64,000 nucleotides of DNA. Origin: Treponema sp. GTDB taxonomy: Bacteria > Spirochaetota > Spirochaetia > Treponematales > Breznakiellaceae. The notes below the pieces were generated by a model. It was not told where the DNA came from. It saw nothing but the letters and a program-made list of their open reading frames with translations, and did not search any database. The stretch lies in assembly GCA_031256035.1 (NCBI GenBank), contig JAIRRJ010000115.1, positions 1 through 64,000 of the forward strand, given 5' to 3'. Shown one piece after another: positions 1 through 7,114 of this stretch. Every line of letters starts with the position of its first letter. Within the stretch, counting starts at the first letter, position 1. The translations under genes and the position numbers were made by a program.

Positions 1-35
1 ACACAAAGCTCACAAATCTATACTTCATAATCTTC

Positions 36-59
36 CCTTCGTGCCTTCGTGCCTTCGTG
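36..59. repeat. Octamer tandem repeat (CCTTCGTG x3)
   Basis: Three perfect tandem copies of CCTTCGTG lie directly before the first gene and end three bases before its ATG. Related CTTCGTG-type words recur in the gap at 17.7-17.9 kb and in the element near 48.97 kb. A partner arm, if any, would lie before the window. The repeat also supplies a possible GTG start at 41 in frame with the methyltransferase. Confidence 0.7.
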
Positions 60-61
60 TG

Positions 62-1015
62 ATGTATTTGGGAATAAATTGTCTTGTTACACTGATCAAC
101 AGTTTCTCACCGCAGATAAACCGCCGCTGCCCCGTATGTGGCGAAAAAACTCCCACCTGCAGTCTCTGCCGTTTTCTCGAACGCACCTACCGCCAGTGCT
201 CCCGCTGCGGCGTAATTTTCATGGACAGAATCTGCCCGCCGCCTGTTGAATATGAGCGGGAATATTTTTTTGATTTTTACAAAAAGCAGTACGGGAAAAC
301 ATACCTCGAAGATTTTCCCAACATAAAAGCAGCGGGAAAACGCCGCCTTAAAATAATTAAATCGTTGTTACCCGCCAGCGGTCAAAGAACCTTCGGTTCG
401 AACTCACTTCTCGACATCGGCTGCGCTTACGGCCCATTTCTTGACGCTGCCTGCGAAGAAGGCTTTTCTCCCGCTGGCATTGATCCTGCCGAAGATGCAG
501 TCCGTTATGTGCAGGAAACGCTCGGCATCCCTGCCGTTCATGGATTATTCCCCGACTGCCTCGCTCATCATTCACAATCCACTGCTCACTGCTCACTGTT
601 CACTGTTCACTATAATGTAATCACCCTCTGGTACGTTATAGAACATTTCACCAATTGCGCCGGTGTGTTAGCTGAAATTAAAAACCTTCTGAAACCGGGC
701 GGAATTCTTGCTTTTTCAACGCCTTCGTTTTCAGGTATAAGCGGACGCTCTTCTCTCCGGCGTTTCTTGGCAAACAGCCCGGCAGATCACCGTACTATCT
801 GGTCGCCTGTAATGTGCAGGAAAGCCCTCGCGATTGCGGGCTTTAAGGTAAAAAAAATTACGATTAACGGTCATCACCCTGAACGTTTTCCGGTATTGGG
901 AAAATTTGCAAAAAGCAAAAAAAACTCGCTGCATTGGCTGTTATTGACAATCAGCAAAATTTTCCGTCTGGGAGACACATTTGAAGTTTATGCGCAGCTT
1001 CAGGAGAAAACATGA
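62..1015 (+). CDS. Class I SAM-dependent methyltransferase with N-terminal zinc-ribbon
   Basis: This is a probable methyltransferase of the Methyltransf_23 type. The N-terminus has paired cysteines (CPVCG, CSLC, CSRCG) resembling a zinc ribbon. The SAM-binding glycine motif LLDIGCAYG follows near residue 118, then an acidic GIDP motif and the VIEHF segment typical of the family. The substrate is unknown. ATG at 62 is chosen, although an in-frame GTG at 41 lies inside the octamer repeat. The stop overlaps the next start (ATGA), so it should be translationally coupled to the ATP-grasp gene. Two repeat-derived peptides interrupt the expected fold: one just before the SAM motif, encoded by the palindrome GAACCTTCGGTTC, and one at about residues 167-184, encoded by a heptamer array. 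The frame stays open. Confidence 0.8.
   Translation: MYLGINCLVTLINSFSPQINRRCPVCGEKTPTCSLCRFLERTYRQCSRCGVIFMDRICPPPVEYEREYFFDFYKKQYGKTYLEDFPNIKAAGKRRLKIIKSLLPASGQRTFGSNSLLDIGCAYGPFLDAACEEGFSPAGIDPAEDAVRYVQETLGIPAVHGLFPDCLAHHSQSTAHCSLFTVHYNVITLWYVIEHFTNCAGVLAEIKNLLKPGGILAFSTPSFSGISGRSSLRRFLANSPADHRTIWSPVMCRKALAIAGFKVKKITINGHHPERFPVLGKFAKSKKNSLHWLLLTISKIFRLGDTFEVYAQLQEKT
387..399. repeat. Palindrome GAACCTTCGGTTC inside the methyltransferase gene
   Basis: A 5-bp arm pair (GAACC/GGTTC) with loop TTC. The longer form CGAACCTTCGGTTCG occurs at 48952-48966 in a non-coding element. Here it adds residues QRTFGSN just before the SAM-binding motif. This suggests an interspersed element tolerated in coding sequence. 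Confidence 0.6.
581..608 (+). repeat. Heptamer array (ACTGCTC/ACTGTTC x4) inside the methyltransferase gene
   Basis: Four contiguous heptamers, ACTGCTC twice and ACTGTTC twice, continue into a partial fifth copy. They encode the AHCSLFTVH segment between the expected GLFPDC and VITLWYVIEH parts of the protein. The same heptamer family occurs at 2755, 22735, 28386, 60104 and 60899. Confidence 0.85.
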
Positions 1016-2736
1016 AAGAACGTTTAATTATTTTGGGCGCCGGCGTCATGCAGGGGCCGGCAATCAGAATCGCCAAGGAACTCGGGTTTCACACTATCGT
1101 ACTTGACGGCAGCGCTCAGGCGCCTTGTATCCCGATGGCGGATCAATTTGAACAGATCGATTTGAAAGACAAAGAAGGGATTGAAACCTTCGCCCGCTCT
1201 TTGCGCGGGAAACTTCGTTGCAAAAGGCAAAATTCAGGCTGCCCTTTGGGCATAATGACCGCCGGAACAGATTTTTCAGCCAGTGTTGCATGGGTCGCAG
1301 AAAAGCTCAATCTACCGGGCATTCCCTATGAAGCCGCCCTTAACGCATCGGATAAGTCCAGGATGCGCAGTTGTTTTAAAAAAGCGAGGCTTCCCTCGCC
1401 GGAGTTTACCATCATTACTGCGGCAGATTTATATTTCCTTTCATCCCCGCAGCGCGTACGCTCGCCTAAAGGCGAGCTGCTTTTGTCGAATACAGCGGCT
1501 TCTTCCTGCGCTGGAACGTACTATATTAATTCATCGACGCCCCTTGACGGGGCGCTTGCTCGGTTCCCTCTCGTCATAAAACCTGTTGACAATATGGGAA
1601 GCCGCGGCTGCCGACGTATAGACAATATCAATGAACTACAAGAAGCCGCGAAAACAGCTTTACACTTTTCACGTTCGGGACGGGCAATTGTAGAAGCGTT
1701 CATGGATGGCCCGGAATTTTCTGTTGACGCCATTGTGTATAACGGAGAAATCACAATTTGCGGCCTTGCAGACCGGCACATTTTCTTTCCGCCGTACTTT
1801 ATCGAAATGGGGCATACCATGCCGACAGTAATCGAAAAAGAAAAACAGGAAGCCATGCTAGAAACTTTTTGTGAAGGGGTACGCGCTCTTGGTCTTGCCG
1901 GCGAAGGAAGTATCGGCGCGGCAAAGGGCGACATCAAACTGACGGCAAATGGCCCCATGATAGGTGAAATCGCAGCCCGTCTTTCAGGCGGTTACATGTC
2001 GGGATGGACATATCCCTACGCTTCCGGCGTACAACCGATCCGCGCCGCAATCCTTGCTGCGATGGGCAGAAAACCGGACGGTCTTGTTCCAACAAAGACT
2101 CAGGTCTGCGCCGAGCGGGCATTTATCTCCATTCCCGGAACAGTTAAAACAATTTCCTGCATTGAACAAGCGCAGAACCAGCCCCATGTAAAAGACCTTT
2201 TTCTGCGCATCGCCGAAGGCGGCAAGGTCAGTTTCCCCGAAAACAATGTTACAAAATGCGGCAATATTATCGCCGCCGCCGGGGACAGAGCTGCCGCCAT
2301 TAACGCCGCCGAAGCCGCCGCCCGCTCAATTCTAATCCGCCTTGAACCGGGCGACAATGAAACCGCCGCCTTCCTACATCCACTCCCTACTCCCCATTCC
2401 CACAATTCACTATTTCCACCCGATGCTTTTCAATTGACTGAGGAACTAAAAACCGCCCTTTCCCAAATCCCCGAAACCCAGCCTCCGAAAAGTTCTAACA
2501 GCGGTCTTTCGATTGTTCCATTCCCCGCCTTTACTACTTCCGGTCTCAGGGACTACATGGGCAGGACGATAGAAGATACCATGCAGGCAGTATGTTTACT
2601 GTCAGGCTTTCCTTTAACGGAAACCCCGGAAAATGCCGAAAATAAGGCTATATTGGGGCGTTCATTTTGGACTGCCTTTATTCGCGGCTCCTATCAGGGA
2701 GCAGTCTACTACATTGATAACTTGGGAATAAAATGA
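1012..2736 (+). CDS. ATP-grasp domain enzyme (carbamoyl-phosphate-synthase-like)
   Basis: An ATP-grasp ligase of unknown substrate. An N-terminal Rossmann-like domain (GAGVMQGPAIRIAKELG) precedes the ATP-grasp core. The core shows FPLVIKPVDNMGSRG, the VEAFMDGPEFSVDAIV lid and strand region, and a metal-binding end near GEIAARLSGG. A C-terminal extension brings the length to 574 residues, longer than the roughly 400 usual for such enzymes. Part of the excess comes from repeat-derived segments at about residues 65-81, 143-183 and 457-466, each with palindromes or heptamers in the DNA. It overlaps the genes on both sides by ATGA junctions. With a methyltransferase before and an amidase after, a role in modifying a cell-surface or small-molecule acid is possible but unproven. 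Confidence 0.82.
   Translation: MKERLIILGAGVMQGPAIRIAKELGFHTIVLDGSAQAPCIPMADQFEQIDLKDKEGIETFARSLRGKLRCKRQNSGCPLGIMTAGTDFSASVAWVAEKLNLPGIPYEAALNASDKSRMRSCFKKARLPSPEFTIITAADLYFLSSPQRVRSPKGELLLSNTAASSCAGTYYINSSTPLDGALARFPLVIKPVDNMGSRGCRRIDNINELQEAAKTALHFSRSGRAIVEAFMDGPEFSVDAIVYNGEITICGLADRHIFFPPYFIEMGHTMPTVIEKEKQEAMLETFCEGVRALGLAGEGSIGAAKGDIKLTANGPMIGEIAARLSGGYMSGWTYPYASGVQPIRAAILAAMGRKPDGLVPTKTQVCAERAFISIPGTVKTISCIEQAQNQPHVKDLFLRIAEGGKVSFPENNVTKCGNIIAAAGDRAAAINAAEAAARSILIRLEPGDNETAAFLHPLPTPHSHNSLFPPDAFQLTEELKTALSQIPETQPPKSSNSGLSIVPFPAFTTSGLRDYMGRTIEDTMQAVCLLSGFPLTETPENAENKAILGRSFWTAFIRGSYQGAVYYIDNLGIK
1203..1221. repeat. 19-bp element GCGCGGGAAACTTCGTTGC, copy in ATP-grasp gene
   Basis: An exact copy of the 19-mer also found at 41272-41290 in ispH. 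Two one-base variants lie at 38634-38652 and 38658-38676 in the helicase gene. It contains the small inverted repeat AAC-TTC-GTT. Here it encodes about RGKLRC in a stretch absent from typical ATP-grasp proteins, and it is followed by a second small palindrome, TGCCCTTTGGGCA. Confidence 0.85.
1460..1477. repeat. Palindrome GCTCGCC-TAAA-GGCGAGC in ATP-grasp gene
   Basis: A perfect 7-bp inverted repeat with a 4-base loop, inside an apparent insertion of about 120 bp between the ITAADLYFL and FPLVIKP parts of the ATP-grasp fold. It belongs to the same class of intragenic palindromes as the one at 1538-1554. Confidence 0.65.
1538..1554. repeat. Palindrome CGCCCC-TTGAC-GGGGCG in ATP-grasp gene
   Basis: A perfect 6-bp inverted repeat with a 5-base loop at the 3' edge of the apparent insertion, immediately before the conserved FPLVIKP strand. 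Together with 1460-1477 it suggests one composite inserted element. Confidence 0.6.
2381..2408 (+). repeat. Degenerate heptamer array (CACTCCC family) in ATP-grasp gene
   Basis: Period-seven sequence CACTCCC, TACTCCC, CATTCCC, ACAATTC encodes a Pro/His-rich stretch (HPLPTPHSHNS) in the C-terminal part of the ATP-grasp protein. It resembles the C-rich arm of the heptamer family seen in prmC at 28659-28686. Confidence 0.65.
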
Positions 2737-3809
2737 GAAAAATTCGCATCTTCAAACTGCTAACTGCTAACTGCTCACTATTCTTTATTCTCTGCTCTCT
2801 GCTCCCTGCTCCCTCTCTGCACTCGCTTTCCTTTGATGAAACCTTGACTGAGCTTGAATTTATATCCCCCGGCACCATACCGGAATTCCAGTGGGACCCG
2901 TTGTTCCAGGACGGCGTATTCAATATGGGCGATCATTCCGGTGCATTCTTTACAGCCGAAAAAGAAGGAGAAACCGGCTTTCTTTTGTTTGATAACCGCG
3001 AACTTTTTACCGTCCCGCTGCCTTACCATGATAACGGAAAACTGGTTTTCCCCGAAGCGTTTGTCGTTACCCTGAAAGACGTGTTTACCCGGTCTTTTGA
3101 AAACGATGCTTCCCGTTTCCGCATAGCCGCCATAATGATAGATCCTGGGCACGGAGGAAGGGACCCCGGCGCTATCGGAAAACCGGTTGTCAACGGAAAA
3201 ACCATGCAAGTGGCTGAAAAAGACATCGTATTAAAAGTGGCAAAAAATCTGAAAAGTCTCTTGAGCGCGGCATATCCCGACAAACGGATACTGATGACAA
3301 GGGAAACTGACGTATTCATCAGCCTGGAACAGCGGGCGGATATGGCGAATGCGGTTACCATAAAAGACAACGAAGCTGTAATTTTTATCTCTATTCATGC
3401 CAATTGGGCGGGCAATCCGAATGCTAGAGGTTACGAAGTTTGGCATATAAATTCAAATTACCGCCGTACCCTGCTGGACCCCTCAAAATACGACTATTCC
3501 GAAGATATAATGATGATATTAAACGCAATGGAGGAAGAATCCACCCTAACAGAAAGCATCATTTTAGCGGATTCCTTACTCCAGGGGCTTGGACAAGCTC
3601 TGGGCAAGTCTGTCCCTTCAAGAGGGCGCAAGGCAAACGACTGGTTTGTGGTAAAAAACAGCCGAATGCCCGCAGTATTGGTAGAACTGGGGTTTGTCAG
3701 CAACCCACAAGACGCGGTCATTATGACAGGCGGCGAAGGCTTGCAAAAACTTACAGAATCATTGTATAAGGGAATTGAGAGTTACATTAACATTTTTGAA
3801 CGTCCATGA
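2733..3809 (+). CDS. N-acetylmuramoyl-L-alanine amidase (Amidase_3)
   Basis: Periplasmic zinc amidase that cleaves the bond between N-acetylmuramic acid and the stem peptide during cell separation or turnover. The catalytic domain is in the second half. Zinc-ligand and catalytic motifs are visible: the histidine of IDPGHGGRDPG, the glutamate of EKDIVLKVAKNL, the histidine of ISIHAN and the glutamate of VLVELGFVSN. The N-terminus is a signal peptide whose hydrophobic core is encoded by nine heptamer repeat units (2755-2817). It starts inside the preceding stop (ATGA) and is followed 29 bases later by the GerMN gene and then flaA. From memory, an amidase also sits near flaA in Treponema pallidum. 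Confidence 0.92.
   Translation: MRKIRIFKLLTANCSLFFILCSLLPAPSLHSLSFDETLTELEFISPGTIPEFQWDPLFQDGVFNMGDHSGAFFTAEKEGETGFLLFDNRELFTVPLPYHDNGKLVFPEAFVVTLKDVFTRSFENDASRFRIAAIMIDPGHGGRDPGAIGKPVVNGKTMQVAEKDIVLKVAKNLKSLLSAAYPDKRILMTRETDVFISLEQRADMANAVTIKDNEAVIFISIHANWAGNPNARGYEVWHINSNYRRTLLDPSKYDYSEDIMMILNAMEEESTLTESIILADSLLQGLGQALGKSVPSRGRKANDWFVVKNSRMPAVLVELGFVSNPQDAVIMTGGEGLQKLTESLYKGIESYINIFERP
2755..2817 (+). repeat. Nine-unit heptamer array encoding the amidase signal-peptide core
   Basis: Units in order: AACTGCT three times, CACTATT, CTTTATT, CTCTGCT twice, CCCTGCT, CCCTCTC. They encode LLTANCSLFFILCSLLPAP, the hydrophobic stretch of the signal peptide, at about residues 9-27. The period of seven is unbroken over 63 bases. 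Confidence 0.9.
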
Positions 3810-3838
3810 AGGGCGGGGGATAAAACCCATCAATACGA

Positions 3839-4378
3839 ATGAAGGCATTTTTTAGTAACATTTTTAGAACCACCGCCGGTTTTTTAGCGTCAAAGACGAA
3901 ATTCCGCTTACTGCTGCTGGTCATTTTATGCCTTGCAGCGGTGGCTGAATTTTTCTTTTTGGGGCTTGCACGAAGGACATTTGTATTTTATAATGTAGAC
4001 AGCGGGGTAATCGCGGTAGAAGACCGGATGCTTAAACGCTCTCCTTCCCGGGAGATAAATATAGCCCGGTATACGGAAGAGATGTTATTGGGACCGGTTG
4101 ACCCTGATTTGCTGCCTCTTTTCCCAGTGGGAACCAGGCTCAAATCCCTTTTATACCGCAACGGGGTGGTTTATGCCGATTTTTCGGCAGATGCCGCCTT
4201 ACCGCCCGTAGAAGGAGGAGAAACGCTGAAAAACTTCAAAACCCTGCACGCCGGGATTTTAAGGAATTTTTCCTATGTCCGGGAAGTGCGTTTTTTCATT
4301 GACGGCGCTGCGGCGTATGTTGATGAGTTCAGGGAGGGGAAAAACGGGGTTTCAGCAGGGTTGAAAATTAGTCTTTAA
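3839..4378 (+). CDS. GerMN domain membrane-anchored protein
   Basis: A 179-residue protein with one N-terminal membrane segment (about residues 20-42, LLLLVILCLAAVAEFFFLG) followed by a GerMN-like domain. The domain shows the pattern LLGPVDPDLLPLFPVGTRLKSL, VVYADFSADA, and a C-terminal strand VREVRFFIDGAAAYV. GerMN domains occur in envelope and sporulation-derived proteins, often beside amidases, where they may bind peptidoglycan or a partner. It is placed 29 bases after the amidase and before flaA, consistent with an envelope role. No catalytic residues can be assigned. Confidence 0.78.
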   Translation: MKAFFSNIFRTTAGFLASKTKFRLLLLVILCLAAVAEFFFLGLARRTFVFYNVDSGVIAVEDRMLKRSPSREINIARYTEEMLLGPVDPDLLPLFPVGTRLKSLLYRNGVVYADFSADAALPPVEGGETLKNFKTLHAGILRNFSYVREVRFFIDGAAAYVDEFREGKNGVSAGLKISL

Positions 4379-4402
4379 TAAAGAAAATTTAGTGTTTTGC
4401 CG

Positions 4403-4431
4403 TTGACAAGACACTATAATTTCGTTAGAAT
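4403..4431 (+). promoter_or_regulatory. Sigma70-type promoter of flaA
   Basis: TTGACA at 4403-4408 and TAGAAT at 4426-4431 are separated by 17 bases, the optimal spacing. Predicted transcription starts near 4438, giving a leader of about 40 bases that contains the AAAGGAG ribosome binding site before ATG 4479. The promoter lies between the GerMN stop and flaA. Confidence 0.75.
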
Positions 4432-4478
4432 TGATACTGACAAAATCTTATGAACAAGTGTTTTTAAAGGAGCTGTGC

Positions 4479-5558
4479 ATGAAACAGATGCTCATTCTTG
4501 TCGTGATTGCGATGTTGGCGGGTCCCCTTTTTGCCGAGGAAGCTACTCTTATTGACTTTTCTCTGCTCAATGCGGACATTTACGTAAAGGTAACTGATAA
4601 TGATCCGGACACAAGTCCCAATCAAAACCGTCAGACCATGATGGATTATTCCAGGGTTGCCGGCGGCAGTTTCACCACCCAGCAAAAAGCTGTAATGAGA
4701 ACTTCGCTCGCCATTCAAAACTGGGAAGTTACGCTGGCTTCATCTGCCAGAACTGTGGAAAATATCGGTAATAGTTACACCAAACAGGCGACATCCAAAG
4801 GTTATTGGGGTGAACAAAAAATCGTAATGGGCGTAAGGGTTCATTTCCCGGTAGAACCGCATAATTCATGGGCGCTTATCAAGCCGCCTTTTGATATCCC
4901 CGCTTTTGAGCCGCAGGCAGATGTTGATGATCAAGGAAACATCAGCGCCAGAACAAACGATGATGGCAGGCCAAGCGACGGTATTACCGGTCCCAGCCGT
5001 TTTGAATCCCAGGAAGAGGGCGCCCCCGCCTACGGCGTTGTAAAGAACGTGGGAGTTATTAAGGAATTAGCTGTAAATGTTTACGGCCTCAACTTCCCCC
5101 ATAGCCTTACAGCACTCGTTATTGACAGCATGGGCAACCAGAAAAGTATGTTTATGGGCTACCTAAACTTTGACGGATGGGGAGAACTCATCTGGAGAAA
5201 CCCGCAGTACATCCAGGAAGTAAGGAAGCGCGACATCAGGCTCTTCCCGCTGTATCCCTTCTCCACTCCGTTTGTAAAATTCGGCGGCTTCCTGATCCAG
5301 CGCGATGCGGCTAAAATGGGCGGTGACTTTATCGGCTATTTCAAAGATGTGAAAATCATCTACGATAAAGCGGTTCTTGATACCGAGCGCGATATTGAGG
5401 ATGAAGCCTTGTGGAATATTATCCTTGACCGTGAAACAGCCCGCAAGGTTTGGGAAATGGAACGCTTCGGACACAATCAGGTTCTTCGTTATCTGGAACT
5501 ACAGAAACAGGCAACTGAGCTTCCTTTTGACAGCCCTGAGCGCAATCAGCAGAACTAG
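4479..5558 (+). CDS. flaA: Flagellar filament outer layer (sheath) protein FlaA
   Basis: FlaA forms the sheath around the FlaB core of spirochaete periplasmic flagella. The start at 4479 is preceded by AAAGGAG at a good distance and gives a signal peptide (MKQMLILVVIAMLAGPLFA) cleaved before EEATLIDF. The mature protein carries FlaA-typical stretches: LIDFSLL near the N-terminus, a central GYWGEQKIVMGVRVHFP, then WALIKPPFDIPAF, and FVKFGGFLIQRDA near the C-terminus. Length (359 residues) fits the family. It has its own promoter and a strong terminator, so it is probably monocistronic and highly expressed. An in-frame upstream start at 4431 is ignored because it lacks a ribosome binding site. 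Confidence 0.93.
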   Translation: MKQMLILVVIAMLAGPLFAEEATLIDFSLLNADIYVKVTDNDPDTSPNQNRQTMMDYSRVAGGSFTTQQKAVMRTSLAIQNWEVTLASSARTVENIGNSYTKQATSKGYWGEQKIVMGVRVHFPVEPHNSWALIKPPFDIPAFEPQADVDDQGNISARTNDDGRPSDGITGPSRFESQEEGAPAYGVVKNVGVIKELAVNVYGLNFPHSLTALVIDSMGNQKSMFMGYLNFDGWGELIWRNPQYIQEVRKRDIRLFPLYPFSTPFVKFGGFLIQRDAAKMGGDFIGYFKDVKIIYDKAVLDTERDIEDEALWNIILDRETARKVWEMERFGHNQVLRYLELQKQATELPFDSPERNQQN

Positions 5559-5584
5559 TCATAGTCTGTAACCAAAAGCAAAGA

Positions 5585-5623
5585 GCTGTCTGAAAATCGA
5601 ATGATTTTCAGACAGCCTTTTTT
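5585..5623 (+). terminator. Rho-independent terminator of flaA
   Basis: A perfect 14-bp stem (5585-5598 with 5603-5616), a 4-base loop GAAT and a run of six T. It lies 27 bases after the flaA stop. Confidence 0.9.
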
Positions 5624-5638
5624 ATTACAAGATTGGTC

Positions 5639-6898
5639 ATGAAAAACGAAATAAATAACCGCGCATTTGAACATAATCCCGCCCCAAACCAAGACAAGAT
5701 GCGGAAAGAATATGAAAAATATGCAGAAACCCGTCATCTTATTGTTAATGAGCTGAAAGACCGTGTGGAACAGATACTTGTTCCGCTTCACTCAACTCCA
5801 ACAGTAAGCGGCAGAATCAAGAGTTTTGACAGTTTTTTCAGAAAACATCTGCGCCTCAGAAACGGTACAGGGAAAGACGTATTGATAACAGATCTATTAG
5901 GCATACGGGTAATCTGCCCCTTTATTGAAGACTTGGAGCCTGCCGAAGAACTGATAAAAGAACACTTTAAAATTGATGAAGTAGACCGAAAAGGCCATTA
6001 TACCTTTAAAGAATTCGGATATGAATCAACTCATTTATTGATTACTATTCCCGATGAAATAATCGTTAAATACGGAAATCCAGGTACAAATATAGCAGAA
6101 TTTCAGCTCCGAACGATTCTGCAGGATGCATGGGCGGAAGTTGAACACGAGCTGGTCTATAAAGCCCAATTCGATCCCTCCGGTGAACCAATGAAAAGGA
6201 AACTTGCAGCTGTTAACGCAAGCCTTACTTTGGCAGATATAATTTTCCAGGAAATTAGAAGTCATCAGCGTAAATACAGCAGTGAGCTTGAAAAAAGAAG
6301 GAGAAGCTTCTATCAAAAAATTGAAGAAGAAACTGATGAGCTTCTTTTTTCAGGGGAACGTTTTGTGGAAAGCGATATTCCAATAGCTGATGTCAGCGGT
6401 TCTCTCCTTGCCTCGCTGCACAGTGATTCCATTGATGATCTTTTGGTCAACGCCCTAACCGCTCACAACGATAACTGTTTTAATGATGCAATCAGCTTAT
6501 ACAGCCGAATTCTGGAATTAAACCCAAATGATACGATACGTTCAACGATTTTCAAACACCGCGGCATGGCGTATTTTGCCTGTTCCCAGTACAGCGAAGC
6601 CATTGAAGATTTCAGCCGTGCGCTGGAATTTGACGAAAAATCATACAAAGCTGCCTACTACCGGGGAGGAGCACGTTCTGTTATTAAGCAGTATTCTCTG
6701 GCCATTGACGATTATTCCCTGTCACTTGCAATAAATCCCTATCAATCCTTTTGCCTGTTCAGGCGCGGCCAGGCCTACTATCATGTAGGCGACTATATCC
6801 AGGCGTTATCAGACTGCGAAACATCCATTGCCCTGGAATCGCAAAACAAATCCGCCGTTAAATTCAGGAATCTGCTCCTTGATAAATTAAGGATGTAG
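5639..6898 (+). CDS. RelA/SpoT-domain (p)ppGpp synthetase-like protein with TPR tail
   Basis: The N-terminal half resembles the nucleotidyltransferase domain of alarmone synthetases: TDLLGIRVICPF, FKEFGYESTHLLI and AEFQLRTILQDAWAEVEHELVYK match the conserved D-LG-RV, Y-S-H and E-Q-RT...W...EH blocks. No HD hydrolase domain precedes it, so this would be a small synthetase. The C-terminal half (from about residue 270) contains about four tetratricopeptide repeats, for example YSEAIEDFSRALEFDEKSYKAAYYRGGA. The TPR part could sense a partner protein. The ATG at 5639 lacks a clear ribosome binding site; an in-frame TTG lies at 5633. It stands alone between two terminator-like regions. Confidence 0.82.
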   Translation: MKNEINNRAFEHNPAPNQDKMRKEYEKYAETRHLIVNELKDRVEQILVPLHSTPTVSGRIKSFDSFFRKHLRLRNGTGKDVLITDLLGIRVICPFIEDLEPAEELIKEHFKIDEVDRKGHYTFKEFGYESTHLLITIPDEIIVKYGNPGTNIAEFQLRTILQDAWAEVEHELVYKAQFDPSGEPMKRKLAAVNASLTLADIIFQEIRSHQRKYSSELEKRRRSFYQKIEEETDELLFSGERFVESDIPIADVSGSLLASLHSDSIDDLLVNALTAHNDNCFNDAISLYSRILELNPNDTIRSTIFKHRGMAYFACSQYSEAIEDFSRALEFDEKSYKAAYYRGGARSVIKQYSLAIDDYSLSLAINPYQSFCLFRRGQAYYHVGDYIQALSDCETSIALESQNKSAVKFRNLLLDKLRM

Positions 6899-6956
6899 TG
6901 AAGCTTTTTTCAAAAAAAAATCGTCTGGCTGGCTTTGGTTTTTGAAAAAGCTCTTC

Positions 6957-6986
6957 TTGCTCAAATGGCGTATAAATTGGTATAAT
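6957..6986 (+). promoter_or_regulatory. Promoter of the tRNA-Arg gene
   Basis: TTGCTC (6957-6962) and TATAAT (6981-6986) are 18 bases apart. The predicted start is at or just before the first base of the tRNA. Confidence 0.65.
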
Positions 6987-6993
6987 TTTTTAA

Positions 6994-7065
6994 GGCCCTA
7001 TAGCTCAATGGATAGAGTCCGGGACTTCTAATCCCGTTATGATGGTTCGATTCCATCTGGGGTCA
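6994..7065 (+). tRNA. tRNA-Arg (anticodon TCT)
   Basis: A complete cloverleaf can be folded. The acceptor stem is GGCCCTA with TGGGGTC plus discriminator A. The anticodon stem CGGGA/TCCCG surrounds loop CTTCTAA, giving anticodon TCT, which reads AGA and AGG. The T arm is GATGG-TTCGATT-CCATC. The D arm is short and includes G-T pairing. CCA is not encoded. It is followed after six bases by a terminator hairpin. Confidence 0.92.
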
Positions 7066-7071
7066 AAAAAA

Positions 7072-7096
7072 CCTCCCGCCAAGCGGGAGGTTTTTT
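7072..7096. terminator. Bidirectional terminator between tRNA-Arg and the V-ATPase operon
   Basis: Stem CCTCCCGC/GCGGGAGG with a 3-base loop is flanked by T6 on the right and A6-7 on the left. It can therefore stop both the rightward tRNA transcript and the leftward V-ATPase transcript. Confidence 0.88.
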
Positions 7097-7114
7097 ACTA
7101 ACAGGATAGCTTTT

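Noticed and set aside
1012-2736. ATP-grasp gene as a pseudogene because of its repeats
   Set aside because: All inserts keep the frame, the catalytic motifs are intact, and both gene borders are tight ATGA overlaps.
4415-4420. TATAAT as -10 of flaA
   Set aside because: It is only six bases after the TTGACA; TAGAAT at 4426 has the correct 17-base spacing.
6900-6955. Terminator after the RelA/SpoT-TPR gene
   Set aside because: An inverted pair (AGCTTTTTTCAAAAA with TTTTTGAAAAAGCT) exists, but the loop is long and no T-run follows, so it was not listed as a terminator.
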